Positions 8,220 to 16,785 of a DNA stretch of 64,000 nt are shown one piece after another. The notes beneath the pieces are model-generated. The model had not been told where the DNA came from, did not search any database, and saw only the letters and a list, made by a program, of their open reading frames with translations. A program made the position numbers and the translations under genes. Origin of the DNA: Microbulbifer sp. ALW1 (GTDB lineage: Bacteria; Pseudomonadota; Gammaproteobacteria; Pseudomonadales; Cellvibrionaceae); contig NZ_CP047569.1 of assembly GCF_009903625.1 (NCBI RefSeq), forward strand, positions 3,521,001 through 3,585,000, written 5' to 3'. Positions within the stretch are counted from its first letter, which is position 1; each line of letters opens with the position of its first letter.

Positions 8220-8690
8220 TTACTGGGTAGTGGCCCGCAGCATCCAGGCGGTTTTCTCATGGACCCGCATACGGTCCGACACCAGCGCCACCGAGGATTC
8301 GTCATCGGCTTCCTGAGCGGCCTTGAGCGCTTCACGGCAAGTTTTCACTACCGCCTCGTGCCCCTGGGTCAGGATACGCACCATTTCCTCAGCAGCCGGA
8401 ACGTCCTCTACCTCTTTGATGGAGCTCAGCTCAGCAAAGGCTTTGTAGGTACCCGGGGCGACAACATCCAGGGTGCGGATTCGCTCGGCAATATCGTCCA
8501 CGGCGGTCGCCAGCTCGGTGTATTGCTCTTCAAACATCAGGTGCAATTCCCGAAACAGTCGCCCGGTCACATTCCAGTGAAAGTTGTGCGTTTGCAAATA
8601 CAGGGTGTAGGAATCTGCCAACAGCTTCTTCAGACTTTTGGCGACCGTTTCGCGGTCCTTGGCACCAATACCGATATCAATATCGCTCAT
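8220..8690 (-). CDS. dps: Dps-family DNA-protection ferritin
   Basis: The 156-residue product has the Dps four-helix fold with the intersubunit ferroxidase motif: [18 protein letters not shown], followed by [27 protein letters not shown] (His, then Glu and Asp ligands on the next helix). The C-terminus ends [12 protein letters not shown], as in stress Dps/MrgA proteins. It should assemble a dodecamer that oxidises iron with hydrogen peroxide and shields DNA. I chose the ATG at 8690 because AGAGG lies six bases before it; an in-frame TTG two codons upstream would overlap that site. A terminator follows. Confidence 0.93.
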   Translation of the reverse strand: MSDIDIGIGAKDRETVAKSLKKLLADSYTLYLQTHNFHWNVTGRLFRELHLMFEEQYTELATAVDDIAERIRTLDVVAPGTYKAFAELSSIKEVEDVPAAEEMVRILTQGHEAVVKTCREALKAAQEADDESSVALVSDRMRVHEKTAWMLRATTQ

Positions 8691-8721
8691 TTGCAACCTC
8701 TTTTGGCTAGGGTTCAGATCC

Positions 8722-8782
8722 TTTAATGCCGCTTTATCCTAACTTTTCAAGGGTTACCGTAAAAAAATACTGTGTTTTACGG
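8722..8782 (-). promoter_or_regulatory. Possible dps promoter and upstream dyad
   Basis: On the minus strand TTGAAA (8745-8750) and ATTAAA (8722-8727) are 17 bp apart and could be a -35/-10 pair. Just upstream is a perfect 8-bp dyad CCGTAAAA-N10-TTTTACGG (8757-8782), well placed for an activator or repressor at about -45 to -70. The -10 is poor, as expected if an activator is needed. I cannot match the dyad to a known regulator such as OxyR or Fur. Confidence 0.4.
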
Positions 8783-8949
8783 CATCGATAAAACGGCCAC
8801 TGATCGTCATGATAAGCTCACGCAGGGCAATTCAAAATTGCCCTTACATATCCAAGCCATAGTCAAAACCAATCAACTGGCCGCGCCTGACAGCTTCCCG
8901 AGTGCCGCTAACCAGGTGCCGCTTACCAAGTACCGCCTATCAGTACCAC

Positions 8950-10890
8950 CTACCAGCCACACTCGCGATCCTTGTTCTGCTCCTGCAGGTACACCATCAG
9001 GGGCTGGAAATAATCCACGATGGCCGAGGCATCCAGTTCGCGCTGGCCGGTCAGGGCTTCCATGGCATCCGGCCAGGGTTTGCTCGCACCCATCGCCAGC
9101 ATGTCACGCAGTTTTTTGCCGGCGGCCTGATTCTTGAAGATGGAACAACGGTGTAGCGGTCCTGTTTCGCCCGCTGCGTCACACAGCGCGCGATGGAACT
9201 GGAACTGCTGGATACGGGCCAGGAAATAGCGCGCGTACGGGGTATTGCCGGGGATATGGTATTTGGCACCCGGATCGAAGTTGGCCTCGGAACGCTCAAC
9301 CGGCGCCTGAATTCCCTGGTATTCCTCCCGCAGCTTCCACCAGGCTTTGTTGTAATCCCCCGGCGCTACTTCACCGTTAAACACCTGCCAGCGCCACTTA
9401 TCTACCAGCAGGCCAAATGGCAGGAAGGCAATCTTGTCCAGCGCCTGTTGCATCAGGTAACCCAGGTCTTTTTCTTCACCGGGAATTTCATCCATCAGCC
9501 CGATTTCTTTCAGGTATTTCGGGGTGATGGAAAGCGCAATGGTATCGCCAACCGCTTCGTGGAAACCGTCGTTGGCCCCTTCTTTGTAGAGAAACGGCTG
9601 ATTGTTATAGATGCGCTGGTAAAAATTGTGCCCCAACTCATGATGCACCGTGATCAGGTCTTCACCGGTTTTGTTGATACACATCTTGATGCGGATATCG
9701 TCTTTACCATCCAGGTTCCAGGCACTGGCATGGCAGACCACATCGCGGTCGCGGGGCTGCACGAACTGCGAACGCTCCCAAAAGGTTTCCGGCAGCGGCT
9801 TGAAGCCCAGGGAAGTAAAGAACTTCTCCCCAACCTTCACCATATCCTTCTCACTCATGCCGGAATCCACCACCAGCTGAGTGAGGTCGTAAGGTGCCTC
9901 CATATCGTCGTCTTTGACGATATCGTAAATATTGCCCCACTCCTGTGCCCACATATTACCGAGGAGGTGCGCGGGGATTTTGCCCGAAGCCGGCGCCACA
10001 TCATCACCGTAGTGCTCGTTCAGTTTGGCGCGCACGTGACAGTGCAGCGCTTCATACAGGGGTTTTACCTTGCTCCACTGGTTATCCATATCCGCAGCAA
10101 AGGCATCGGCGGGCATATCGTATTTGGAGCGCCACATCACACTGAGATTGTCATACCCCAGCTCCTTGGCCCCGGCATTGCCGATCTCGACCTGGCGTTC
10201 GTACAGTGGCTTCATCGGCGGAGATACCTTGCGCCACCCCACCCACAGTTCTTTCAGCAACTTGGGATCGCGGCTGTTGGCCATCTTCTGGCCCATTTCC
10301 GTCAGGGTGTAACACGTTTCTTCGCCATCACCGGCCGGCTCATCATCACCCGTTTTCTGGCCCGGACAATACTTGCCTGCGCCATACATTCCCTGCATTT
10401 TTGAGCCGATCTGCGCCAGTTCCGCCGTCAACTTGGGGTCGTTCGGCGAAGGAAATACCAATCCCTGCTTCAACATGGTGAGCATGCGCCGGGTTTCCGG
10501 GTCCAGTTTGACATCGTCAAATTTTGCCGCCTGCTGGGCCAGCTCAACCGCCAGGGAGGTATAGCGCTCGACCGCCAGTGCCTCTGTATATTGAGAGTCA
10601 ACATTGATATAGGTTGATGCGAGCCAACTGGCATGGCTCACCTCTTCGGCAATCTTCTCCAGCCGCGCCTGCGCACTATCGAGAAATGCCTTGGCGTCTT
10701 GCGCATCGAGGGTGCCGCTGGCGCTGTCGGCTTGCGCCACCGTGCCCGCAGCAGTGGTATCCGCACCATAGGAAACTGCTTCGGCAGATGATGGCGCCGC
10801 GCCCTTCGCTGACTCTGACTGGTTGTTTCCACCATCACAGCCCGCCAGGGCCAAAGTGGCGGCGGCAATTACCCATGCTAGATTTTTCAT
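8950..10890 (-). CDS. M2-family peptidyl-dipeptidase (ACE-like) lipoprotein
   Basis: The 646-residue product starts MKNLAWVIAAATLALAGCD, a lipoprotein signal peptide with lipobox ALAGC. A low-complexity Ser/Ala/Gly linker follows. The catalytic domain has the gluzincin motif HELGH at residues 417-421 and the third zinc ligand Glu445 in HEAVGD, arranged as in angiotensin-converting enzyme and bacterial M2 peptidases. It should remove C-terminal dipeptides from peptides in the periplasm or at the outer membrane. The start at 10890 is preceded by GAGG six bases upstream; an ATG two codons earlier overlaps that site. The frame is open for 65 codons upstream with no signal-like sequence. Confidence 0.92.
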   Translation of the reverse strand: MKNLAWVIAAATLALAGCDGGNNQSESAKGAAPSSAEAVSYGADTTAAGTVAQADSASGTLDAQDAKAFLDSAQARLEKIAEEVSHASWLASTYINVDSQYTEALAVERYTSLAVELAQQAAKFDDVKLDPETRRMLTMLKQGLVFPSPNDPKLTAELAQIGSKMQGMYGAGKYCPGQKTGDDEPAGDGEETCYTLTEMGQKMANSRDPKLLKELWVGWRKVSPPMKPLYERQVEIGNAGAKELGYDNLSVMWRSKYDMPADAFAADMDNQWSKVKPLYEALHCHVRAKLNEHYGDDVAPASGKIPAHLLGNMWAQEWGNIYDIVKDDDMEAPYDLTQLVVDSGMSEKDMVKVGEKFFTSLGFKPLPETFWERSQFVQPRDRDVVCHASAWNLDGKDDIRIKMCINKTGEDLITVHHELGHNFYQRIYNNQPFLYKEGANDGFHEAVGDTIALSITPKYLKEIGLMDEIPGEEKDLGYLMQQALDKIAFLPFGLLVDKWRWQVFNGEVAPGDYNKAWWKLREEYQGIQAPVERSEANFDPGAKYHIPGNTPYARYFLARIQQFQFHRALCDAAGETGPLHRCSIFKNQAAGKKLRDMLAMGASKPWPDAMEALTGQRELDASAIVDYFQPLMVYLQEQNKDRECGW

Positions 10891-11230
10891 CGACATCCTC
10901 TGGTCAATTTTTCGAATTATCTGGTGAGCGGCACCCGAAACCGGGCAAAAAGAAAAAAGGAACTGTCGCGATTTATAGCACATGGTTTCCCGCTGCCGAG
11001 ATGCAGCAGGGGATCCCCCAGGCACATCGGCACAATATTCCCCGTATCCCGCTTTATTTGGGCAAAAATTTCGAAACCGAAGCAAAGCGATGTAAGCAGC
11101 CCAGATACGGAGTGCTCAGAATTCAGACAAAATCGACAGAGGAACAGACGGCGTTCGGAAATTTATGGAAACGGAAAACAAACGAAGAGCGGAAGAGCGA
11201 TAAAAATAGAAGAGGAAGGAAGAGATTGGA

Positions 11231-11340
<110 letters not shown>

Positions 11341-11411
11341 ACAACGCTTCGAGCAATCAGATTAGCACTGCAACTCAATGTGAGAAGCCGGCTGCACTCG
11401 AAGAGGGCGCG

Positions 11412-11440
11412 ATTATAGAGACTCCAGGCGCCAGGTGCCA
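11412..11440 (-). promoter_or_regulatory. Probable promoter of the SRP RNA gene
   Basis: On the minus strand a perfect TATAAT (11412-11417) is preceded after 17 bp by TGGCAC (11435-11440). A start near 11405 would give a 5' leader of about 65 nt before the mature RNA end, which would have to be removed, as RNase P does for the E. coli precursor. The -35 is weak. Confidence 0.5.
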
Positions 11441-11591
11441 CCCCCAATTTCTGCTCGATTTACTTGAGGGAAGAACCCTCAGCAAAATCCCTGTAACAGG
11501 GCCACAATTTACAACGCCAAAAAGCTATACTGTGCCGCGCCCGAATCCGGGCATTCACTTACTTTTCAGCCAATTTCTAGCCGGAAAACCT

Positions 11592-12434
11592 ATGCACCTG
11601 TTTGTCGACAGCCTCACCAACGTGGACTTCAGTTACCTCCACCAGACCCGCGGTATCGTTGGTGAAACCTGGCTCGCCAATGCAGCACTGGACGGCGCCC
11701 TGGATCACCAGGGCATGGTGTGCGACTTCGGCATCGTCAAAAAGACCCTGCGCAATTGGCTGGATACCGAGCTGGATCACCGTCTGCTGGTCCCCACCCT
11801 CGCCCCAGGGCTAACCCTACAACAGCGTGACGACCGGGTGGAACTGGACTGGAAGCTCGGCAATGGCGACACCATTACGGTCAGCGGCCCCTCCCAAGCC
11901 TTTGCGCTGGTAACTGCAGACGAGATCACCCCGGCGTCGGTTGCAAAGTGGTGTGTGCAGCAACTGGACGGCATTTTCCCCACCAGCGTTGACCAGCTGA
12001 GTCTCGACTTCATCAGTGAAGTCATCGATACCCCGTTTTACCACTACAGCCACGGCCTGAAAAAACACGACGGCAACTGCCAACGTATTGCCCACGGCCA
12101 CCGCTCCCGTATTCGTATTGATGTAGACGGCGAGCGCAGCCGTGAACTGGAATCCCTGTGGGCGACACGCTGGGCCGATATTTATCTGGGCACCCGGGAA
12201 GACCTGCTGGCACAAGACGGCCAGCTACTGCGCTTCGCCTACAGCGCCCGCCAGGGGCAGTTTGCACTCAGCATCCCAGCAGAGCGTTGCGAACTGCTTG
12301 ATTGCGACACCACTGTCGAACAACTGGCCCAGTACATCGCCGATGTCCTCGCTTCGGATCACCCCGGCAAACACATACAGGTGCGCGCTTACGAGGGCAT
12401 TGGCAAGGGTGCCGTTGCCAGTGCCAAACGCTAA
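11592..12434 (+). CDS. QueD-like 6-pyruvoyl-tetrahydropterin synthase family protein (two T-fold modules)
   Basis: The 280-residue product begins MHLFVDSLTNVDFSYLH. The motif VCDFGIVKKTLRNWLDTELDH (about residues 45-65) is the PTPS/QueD signature (DFxxLK...LDH), and a second module has FYHYSHGLKKHDGNCQRIAHGH (about 154-175), with histidines and a Cys suited to zinc binding and catalysis. Canonical QueD is about 120 residues, so this is the long two-module form. It may act in queuosine precursor or another pterin pathway; no other queuosine gene is near. The ATG at 11592 is chosen by similarity; the frame is open far upstream into the SRP RNA region. rsmE starts six bases after it. Confidence 0.75.
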   Translation: MHLFVDSLTNVDFSYLHQTRGIVGETWLANAALDGALDHQGMVCDFGIVKKTLRNWLDTELDHRLLVPTLAPGLTLQQRDDRVELDWKLGNGDTITVSGPSQAFALVTADEITPASVAKWCVQQLDGIFPTSVDQLSLDFISEVIDTPFYHYSHGLKKHDGNCQRIAHGHRSRIRIDVDGERSRELESLWATRWADIYLGTREDLLAQDGQLLRFAYSARQGQFALSIPAERCELLDCDTTVEQLAQYIADVLASDHPGKHIQVRAYEGIGKGAVASAKR

Positions 12435-12440
12435 GCTGCC

Positions 12441-13208
12441 ATGAACCTGATACTGCTAAGCCCGGCAGACTTTGCGCTGGGTAGCCTTTCCTCCAACTCG
12501 CGGTTGCCGAGCAACACGCCCGGAACTGATCCCGTTATTGCACGTTTGGAAGACCGCCGATTTCAACATATTGCGGAAGTCCACCGCGCCCAAGTCGGCG
12601 ACACCATGAAAGTCGGCTTGATCAACGGCGACATTGGCGATGGCGAGGTCACTGAGCGCGGCGAGCGGCACATCACCCTCAAGGTAAGCCTGTACCGCAG
12701 TGCACCACCCGGGCTGCCGCTTACCCTGCTGCTGGCGCTTCCGCGCCCAAAAATGCTCAAGCGAACCATTCAGCACGCCACTGCCCTGGGTGTAAAAAAA
12801 CTGTATCTGATCAACGCCTACCGGGTAGAAAAATCCTACTGGCAAAGCCCCTGGCTCGCCGAAGACAAACTGAGCGAGCAGTGCCTGCTGGGACTGGAAC
12901 AGGCCGTCGACACCGCCATGCCACAGATTGAATTACGCAAGCGTTTCAAACCCTTCGTCGAAGATGAACTGCCGGAACTCGCCCGCGACTCCCTCAAGCT
13001 GGTAGCACACCCGGTAACCACCTCCGCCTGCCCGATAGACATTCGGCAGCAAACCACCCTGGCAGTGGGCCCCGAAGGTGGCTTTATCCCCTACGAGGTA
13101 GAAAAACTGCAGGAAGCTGGTTTTGAATCGGTACACCTTGGGCCGAGAATTCTGCGGGTAGAAACCGCACTGCCAGTGCTGCTCAGCCGGCTTTTTCCGG
13201 CAAGCTAA
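12441..13208 (+). CDS. rsmE: 16S rRNA (uracil-1498-N3)-methyltransferase RsmE
   Basis: The 255-residue product has the RsmE layout: an N-terminal PUA-like beta domain (RFQHIAEVHRAQVGDTMKVG, about residues 38-57) and a SPOUT methyltransferase domain with LLLALPRPKMLKRTIQHATALGVKKLYL, the knot motif LAVGPEGGFIPYEVEKLQEAGF and LGPRILRVETALPVLL. It methylates U1498 of 16S rRNA using S-adenosylmethionine. It follows the QueD-like gene with a six-base gap, so they are co-transcribed. The N-terminus has a short insertion (about residues 15-35) relative to the E. coli enzyme. Confidence 0.92.
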   Translation: MNLILLSPADFALGSLSSNSRLPSNTPGTDPVIARLEDRRFQHIAEVHRAQVGDTMKVGLINGDIGDGEVTERGERHITLKVSLYRSAPPGLPLTLLLALPRPKMLKRTIQHATALGVKKLYLINAYRVEKSYWQSPWLAEDKLSEQCLLGLEQAVDTAMPQIELRKRFKPFVEDELPELARDSLKLVAHPVTTSACPIDIRQQTTLAVGPEGGFIPYEVEKLQEAGFESVHLGPRILRVETALPVLLSRLFPAS

Positions 13209-13254
13209 CTGGCAGCACTACTTCTGCCGCCCACAAACCTATTTCTGTCGCCCA

Positions 13255-13282
13255 CAAAAAAGCCGCGCTAAAAAGCGCGGCT
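13255..13282 (-). terminator. Terminator between rsmE and ald
   Basis: Stem AGCCGCGCT/AGCGCGGCT with an AAAA loop (13261-13282). On the minus strand it is followed by TTTTTTGTGG, a classical intrinsic terminator for ald. It also stands 50 bp beyond the rsmE stop and may serve both directions less efficiently on plus. Confidence 0.8.
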
Positions 13283-13320
13283 GCAAAGGCAGTAGAAGAC
13301 ACTGCCGGGTCTCACAGAGC

Positions 13321-13365
13321 GGGGCTTGGGGTAGCCCCGGAAGAGAACTGATAAAATTCAGTTCT
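13321..13365 (-). other. Two extra stem-loops in the ald 3' region
   Basis: GGGGCT-N6-AGCCCC (13321-13338) and AGAACTG-N8-CAGTTCT (13344-13365) lie between the ald stop and its terminator. Neither has a T tract. They may protect the mRNA 3' end or assist termination. Confidence 0.5.
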
Positions 13366-13386
13366 GCTACTCAAAAGCAATGGCTT

Positions 13387-14532
13387 TTAAGCAGCTACAT
13401 CAGATTCCACTGCGGATTTCTGCAGGGCCAGCTTGGGATCTACGTACTCGTAGCCCAGTACATCGGCAACGGCTTTGTAGGTCACCATACCGGCGTGTAC
13501 GTTCAGACCTTCCAGCAGGTTAGCGTCGTCCAGCAGAGCCTGTTTGGCACCTTTGTTCGCCAGGGCTACCGCAAACGGCAGGGTGGCGTTGTTCAGGGCC
13601 ATAGTGGAAGTACGGGCAACACCACCGGGCATGTTCGCTACACAGTAGTGCACTACACCGTCAACAACGTAAGTAGGCTCCTGGTGAGTGGTCGCCTTGG
13701 AGGTTTCGAAACAACCACCCTGGTCGATCGCAACGTCCACAACCACAGCGCCTTTCTTCATGCGGCTGATATGGTCGCGGGTCAGCAGCTTCGGTGCCGC
13801 AGCGCCCGGAATCAGAACCGCACCAACAACCAGGTCTGCCGCCAGTGCGTGGGATTCAATCGCGTCATTGGTGGAGTACTCGGTGCGCACAGCGCCACCG
13901 AAGATATCGTCCAGCTGACGCAGACGCGGCAGGGAGCGATCCAGAATGGTCACGTCGGCACCCATACCCAGCGCCATCTTGGCCGCTTGGGTACCTACGA
14001 CACCACCGCCGATAATCAGTACTTTGGCCGGTGCTACGCCCGGCACGCCGCCCAGCAGCACGCCGAGGCCGCCCTGAGCTTTTTCCAGGTGGTGTGCGCC
14101 ACACTGTACAGACATGCGGCCGGCAACTTCAGACATCGGCGCCAGCAGCGGCAGGCCACCGAAGCGATCGGTTACGGTTTCATAAGCGATACAGGTTGCA
14201 CCGGATTTCACCAGCAGTTCAGTCTGCTTGGGATCGGGCGCCAGGTGCAGGTAGGTGTACAGCAGCTGGCCCGGGCGCAGCATTTCGCATTCGTGGGGCT
14301 GGGGCTCTTTCACCTTTACGATCATATCGGCGGTGGCGAAGATTTCTTCGGCACTCTCGATGATCTTGGCACCAGCCTGCTCATACATTTCGTCGGTAAA
14401 GCCAATGGCAGAACCGCCGTCTTTTTGCACGATTACGTCATGGCCATTACCAATCAGCTCGCGAACGCTCGCTGGAGTCAGGCCGATGCGGTACTCGTGG
14501 TTCTTAATCTCTTTTGGGACACCGATCAACAT
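13387..14532 (-). CDS. ald: Alanine dehydrogenase
   Basis: The 381-residue product starts MLIGVPKEIKNHEYRIGLTP, the universal Ald/PNT N-terminus. It has the catalytic lysine region VKVKEPQPHE (about 72-81), His in THL-type LLYTYLHLA, the Rossmann motif KVLIIGGGVVGTQAAKMA (about 168-185) and GAVLIPGAAAPKLL. It interconverts alanine and pyruvate with NAD and ammonia, in the cytoplasm as a hexamer. The ATG at 14532 is preceded by AGGAG at a good distance, so upstream in-frame codons are not used. The divergent Lrp-type gene is the likely regulator, the usual arrangement. Confidence 0.95.
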   Translation of the reverse strand: MLIGVPKEIKNHEYRIGLTPASVRELIGNGHDVIVQKDGGSAIGFTDEMYEQAGAKIIESAEEIFATADMIVKVKEPQPHECEMLRPGQLLYTYLHLAPDPKQTELLVKSGATCIAYETVTDRFGGLPLLAPMSEVAGRMSVQCGAHHLEKAQGGLGVLLGGVPGVAPAKVLIIGGGVVGTQAAKMALGMGADVTILDRSLPRLRQLDDIFGGAVRTEYSTNDAIESHALAADLVVGAVLIPGAAAPKLLTRDHISRMKKGAVVVDVAIDQGGCFETSKATTHQEPTYVVDGVVHYCVANMPGGVARTSTMALNNATLPFAVALANKGAKQALLDDANLLEGLNVHAGMVTYKAVADVLGYEYVDPKLALQKSAVESDVAA

Positions 14533-14664
14533 AACGATTTCTCCTCGATACTCTGTATTGAGCGCAGCTGTATTGAGCACAGCTTTTCGCGCCCCTTCTC
14601 TTGTTGGATTCCAGCAGTATAAGCAGCAATTTCAAGTGGATTTCTTCATGTTTTTAAATATGAT

Positions 14665-14679
14665 TAGTGGAATCCACTA
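14665..14679. promoter_or_regulatory. 15-bp palindrome in the ald/Lrp intergenic region
   Basis: TAGTGGA-A-TCCACTA is a perfect palindrome with 7-bp arms in the 294-bp divergent region. Related GTGGATT and TGGATTCCA segments occur upstream at about 14605-14642, so there may be a phased array of half sites. Lrp/AsnC proteins bind such arrays of degenerate palindromes, so it is a candidate operator for the divergent regulator. Confidence 0.55.
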
Positions 14680-14826
14680 GCAATGTGGCGCAGAGTACGT
14701 TTTTCAGCCATTCGAGACCAAATTTTGTGCCACGGACAAGTCAAGCCCGCCCAGTCGGTGATCTGCAGGTGCATTCAGCGCCCGCAGATTACCGAGTGCC
14801 GACCGACCACGGAGTGAGTTAAACCA

Positions 14827-15312
14827 ATGAAAAGACGCGCCAGCGAACTCAGTACCATCGACCGCAATATCCTCCGCGTACTGCAAAAAAACGGTCGCAC
14901 CAGCTACGCCGAGCTCGCTCGCCAGGTCGGCCTTACCGCCACCCCCTGTGTCGAGCGAGTCAAGAAAATGGAGTCCGACGGGGTAATCCAGGGCTACACC
15001 GCCCTGATCAACCCCGAGTACCTCGATGCCGCGTTGGTGGTGTTCGTACAGATTCGACTCAACCGCTCGGCACAGGACGCTTTTGAAGCCTTCCGCAGTG
15101 CGGTATCGGAACTGCCAGAGGTACAGGAGTGCTATCTGGTGTCCGGGAGTTTCGACTACCTGATCAAGGCCCGGGTGGCGGATATGAGCGCTTACCGGAA
15201 GTTTTACGGAGAAACACTGCTGACCCTGCCGGAAGTACAGGAATGCACCAGCTATGTGGTGATGGAACAGGTGAAAGAAACCCTTGAGGTACCGGTGCAC
15301 TACAACCGGTAA
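14827..15312 (+). CDS. Lrp/AsnC-family transcriptional regulator
   Basis: The 161-residue product has the Lrp size and order. The winged helix-turn-helix is at about residues 10-60 (STIDRNILRVLQKNGRTSYAELARQVGLTATPCVERVKKME, with GLTATPCVERV as recognition helix). The C-terminal RAM effector-binding domain (about 70-155) holds PEVQECYLVSGSFDYLIKARV and SYVVMEQVKETLEVPV. It resembles Lrp itself rather than AsnC. It is divergent from ald, so it probably activates alanine catabolism in response to alanine or leucine and may also regulate itself. Confidence 0.9.
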   Translation: MKRRASELSTIDRNILRVLQKNGRTSYAELARQVGLTATPCVERVKKMESDGVIQGYTALINPEYLDAALVVFVQIRLNRSAQDAFEAFRSAVSELPEVQECYLVSGSFDYLIKARVADMSAYRKFYGETLLTLPEVQECTSYVVMEQVKETLEVPVHYNR

Positions 15313-15455
15313 ATCCATCGGAAAGAACAGTCTCAAAAGGATCAAATATAACGAGCTACATTAATTTCGCGCCAACAATTGGCCCGTCCTTCGCCAGCTG
15401 CCACCCAGCCCTCTAGGATTAAGGAAGATAGGTCTATTCACTCAAGTTGCGGGAA

Positions 15456-16769
15456 ATGATGTACCAATCTCTTCGTAACCTTCTTCGCTGGCGGAATCTT
15501 GTTGTCGCAGCCTGCCTGCTGCCGCTTGGCTGCGGGGAAAAAGAAGCTGCCAAACCGGCACCGCCACCGAAAAAAGTGGAGGTGGTTGAAGCCCAGCGCA
15601 TGCGCTTCAGACCCAGCTTTGAAGTGCCCGCCGTGGTAGAAGCCATAGAGACCGCGCAGATTTTCCCCCTGGTCGCCTCAAGGATCCTCTACCAGAACAT
15701 CGCACCGGGGAAGTATTTCAAGCAAGGCGAAGAACTCGTAAGGCTCGACCCCTACCCCTTCGAAACCAAAGTGGCGACGGCGGAGTCCAGCATCGCGGAA
15801 GCCATGTCCACTTACGAGCAGACGAAGGCCAACTTTGACCGCGCCAGAAACCTGAGGCCACAGGGATACATTTCGGCAAAAGACTTCGACACTGCAAAAT
15901 CCGCCATGCAGGCGGCAGAAGCCCAGCTCAACACCGCCCAGACCGCACTACAACAGGCCAGGCAGGACCTGTCCCACACCTCGATCGTCGCGCCCTTTTC
16001 CGGGCGCGTAGGCCATCCCAACTACGCGGTGGGTGACTTTTTCATCCTCCCAAACTCGGTGCCGATTACCCAACTCGTCAAAGTCGACCCGGTGTATGTC
16101 CTCGCCCATATTGGCCAGAAAGCCTACAACGAGTTCTACGGCGCAATCGAAAAGCTGAAGCAACAGGGCCGCGCCATCCCGAACATGGAGCTTTACATCG
16201 TGCTGCCGGGCGACACCGTGTACCCATTCAAAGGGGAATTTTTCTCCTGGGACGCCACGGCTGCGGCCACCCGCGGCACGGTTGCCGCCCGCATCCTGTT
16301 CCACAATCCGGACGGCCTGCTGTTGCCCGAAGAAAATGTCACCCTGCACGGCAAGCTTCTGGAAGAAGTGGAACGCATCGTCATTCCACAGAAGGCGGTT
16401 TCCCAGGACCAGCAGGGCCACTTTGTCTACCTGCTGGATAAAGACAGCAAGGTCAAGCGGGCCAATATTGAAGTGGGCATGCGCATCGGCCCCAACTGGG
16501 CGGTACCCAAAGGCCTCAAAGTGGGCGACAGGGTACTGGTGGAAGGACTACAGAAAGTGAGCCCGGGCGATGCCGTTGAAGTCACGCCCGTCAAAATCGA
16601 GCAGCTCGAAGACCCCACGCCACCAAACCTGCGCCCGGCACCCCACTCGCTGCGCGAACAGCTCCGCAGGGAGCGGGAAGCCTTCCAGGAATACCAGAGG
16701 TCGACCATGGAAATACGGCAGCAAAACCAGCCGGGGGACGTCTACACCCCCTATGACACCGGCAAGTAG
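15456..16769 (+). CDS. RND efflux periplasmic adaptor (AcrA/MexA family), lipoprotein
   Basis: The 437-residue product has a lipoprotein signal ending LLPLGCGEKE. It has the membrane-fusion-protein layout: a lipoyl half (SRILYQNIAPGKYFKQGEELVRLDPYPFE), a coiled-coil hairpin (about residues 105-170, AESSIAEAMSTYEQTKANFDRA...), the second lipoyl half (LSHTSIVAPFSGRVG), a beta-barrel and a membrane-proximal domain with VVLVEGLQKVSPGD-like sequence. A Pro/charged C-terminal tail (about 375-437) is longer than in AcrA. An in-frame TTG three codons upstream is possible. The pump gene follows 16 bp later. Confidence 0.9.
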   Translation: MMYQSLRNLLRWRNLVVAACLLPLGCGEKEAAKPAPPPKKVEVVEAQRMRFRPSFEVPAVVEAIETAQIFPLVASRILYQNIAPGKYFKQGEELVRLDPYPFETKVATAESSIAEAMSTYEQTKANFDRARNLRPQGYISAKDFDTAKSAMQAAEAQLNTAQTALQQARQDLSHTSIVAPFSGRVGHPNYAVGDFFILPNSVPITQLVKVDPVYVLAHIGQKAYNEFYGAIEKLKQQGRAIPNMELYIVLPGDTVYPFKGEFFSWDATAAATRGTVAARILFHNPDGLLLPEENVTLHGKLLEEVERIVIPQKAVSQDQQGHFVYLLDKDSKVKRANIEVGMRIGPNWAVPKGLKVGDRVLVEGLQKVSPGDAVEVTPVKIEQLEDPTPPNLRPAPHSLREQLRREREAFQEYQRSTMEIRQQNQPGDVYTPYDTGK

Positions 16770-16785
16770 CGCGGACCGTTAAACT

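Noticed and set aside
9193..10404. A 403-codon plus-strand frame
   Set aside because: Antisense to the M2 peptidase with its HELGH site; the frame has no family resemblance and His-rich noise composition.
10891..11085. 65-codon N-terminal extension of the M2 peptidase
   Set aside because: The lipoprotein signal peptide begins at 10890 and has a Shine-Dalgarno; a signal peptide after 65 other residues would not work.
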